Below, in pieces: positions 30,420-30,455 of a stretch of 30,455 bases of DNA. The first letter of the stretch is position 1, and each line of letters opens with the position of its first letter. The notes beneath the pieces are model-generated. The model saw nothing but the letters and a program-made list of their open reading frames with translations. It searched no databases and was not told the origin of the DNA. This DNA comes from Syntrophomonas sp. UBA1376. GTDB lineage: Bacteria; Bacillota; Syntrophomonadia; Syntrophomonadales; Syntrophomonadaceae. The position numbers were made by a program, and so were the translations under genes. Location: positions 15,226 through 45,680 of the forward strand of contig DBRE01000074.1 in NCBI GenBank assembly GCA_002305535.1, in the 5' to 3' direction.

Positions 30420-30455
30420 ATGCAATAGGGGACGAGCATCAGGAGTCCCCGCAGG

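Noticed and set aside
30428..30450. Hairpin GGGGAC/GTCCCC at the right edge
   Set aside because: Only a 6-bp stem and the context is cut off by the window end, so no role can be assigned.
1..30455. CRISPR array, transposase gene, prophage or rRNA operon
   Set aside because: No regularly spaced direct repeats, no transposase or phage motifs in any frame, no rRNA sequence; the repeats present are single palindromes.

Overview
The window reads as chromosomal DNA of an anaerobic, endospore-forming member of the Clostridia. Evidence: an anti-sigma-G protein Gin (CsfB), a SCIFF peptide with its radical SAM maturase, an AbrB/SpoVT regulator, the tmk-yaaR-holB-yaaT-yabA-yabB-rsmI-abrB-metS-tatD-yabE gene order known from Bacillus/Clostridia, and many low-GC, strong-Shine-Dalgarno genes with TTG/GTG starts. 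An acyl-CoA/acetate-type CoA-transferase, a HypA hydrogenase maturation factor and a Rex-like operator would fit a syntrophic or fermentative fatty-acid metaboliser such as Syntrophomonadaceae; this last step is inference.

Layout. 1-1140 is a left-truncated ABC-F ATPase (minus strand), preceded by a leader that carries two tiny ORFs and an intrinsic terminator abutting the ribosome binding site, i.e. a transcription attenuator. 1421-2283 is a two-gene unit (degenerate GIY-YIG protein, DUF6530-like protein) with a near-perfect promoter and a dyad operator at the start point. 2656-4066 pairs hypA with an uncharacterised Cys-rich iron-sulfur protein. 4316-4717 is an orphan gene of unknown function. 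4781-10604 is an envelope/redox block: HtrA protease, MurA, a peptidase-MA-like membrane metalloprotease, thioredoxin reductase and an M23 endopeptidase with LysM and G5 domains. 10703-12583 holds the SCIFF maturase, the 45-residue SCIFF precursor (separated by a terminator hairpin), tRNA-Gly(CCC) and tRNA-Asp(GTC). 12984-13742 is a DUF6125-like protein.

13842-26036 is the conserved yaa/yab block on the minus strand, read from right to left: gin, lipid kinase, Orn/Lys/Arg decarboxylase-like yaaO, tmk, yaaR, holB, yaaT (ricT), yabA, tRNA methyltransferase yabB, rsmI, (abrB on the plus strand), metG, tatD, yabE. It links DNA replication (HolB, YabA, Tmk), translation (MetG, RsmI, TrmN), sporulation/phosphorelay (RicT, Gin, AbrB) and cell-wall remodelling (YabE). 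Two genes usual in Bacillus, yaaQ (darA) and yazA, are absent; a palindromic repeat lies where yaaQ would be. 26159-30271 holds a TIGR00266/AIM24-like protein, the CoA-transferase, a 40-residue orphan protein, a GNAT-like protein and a rubrerythrin-like ferritin-fold protein under a Rex-like operator.

Intergenic DNA is rich in palindromic repeats: one hairpin family is present three times (2431-2513, 12748-12827, 30338-30419) and three other palindromic elements occur once each (5950-6100, 22491-22562, 28793-28866). I saw no CRISPR array, transposase, prophage or rRNA. The most interesting candidates are the ABC-F attenuator, the Cys-rich iron-sulfur protein next to hypA, the operator-controlled DUF6530 unit and the Rex-like box.
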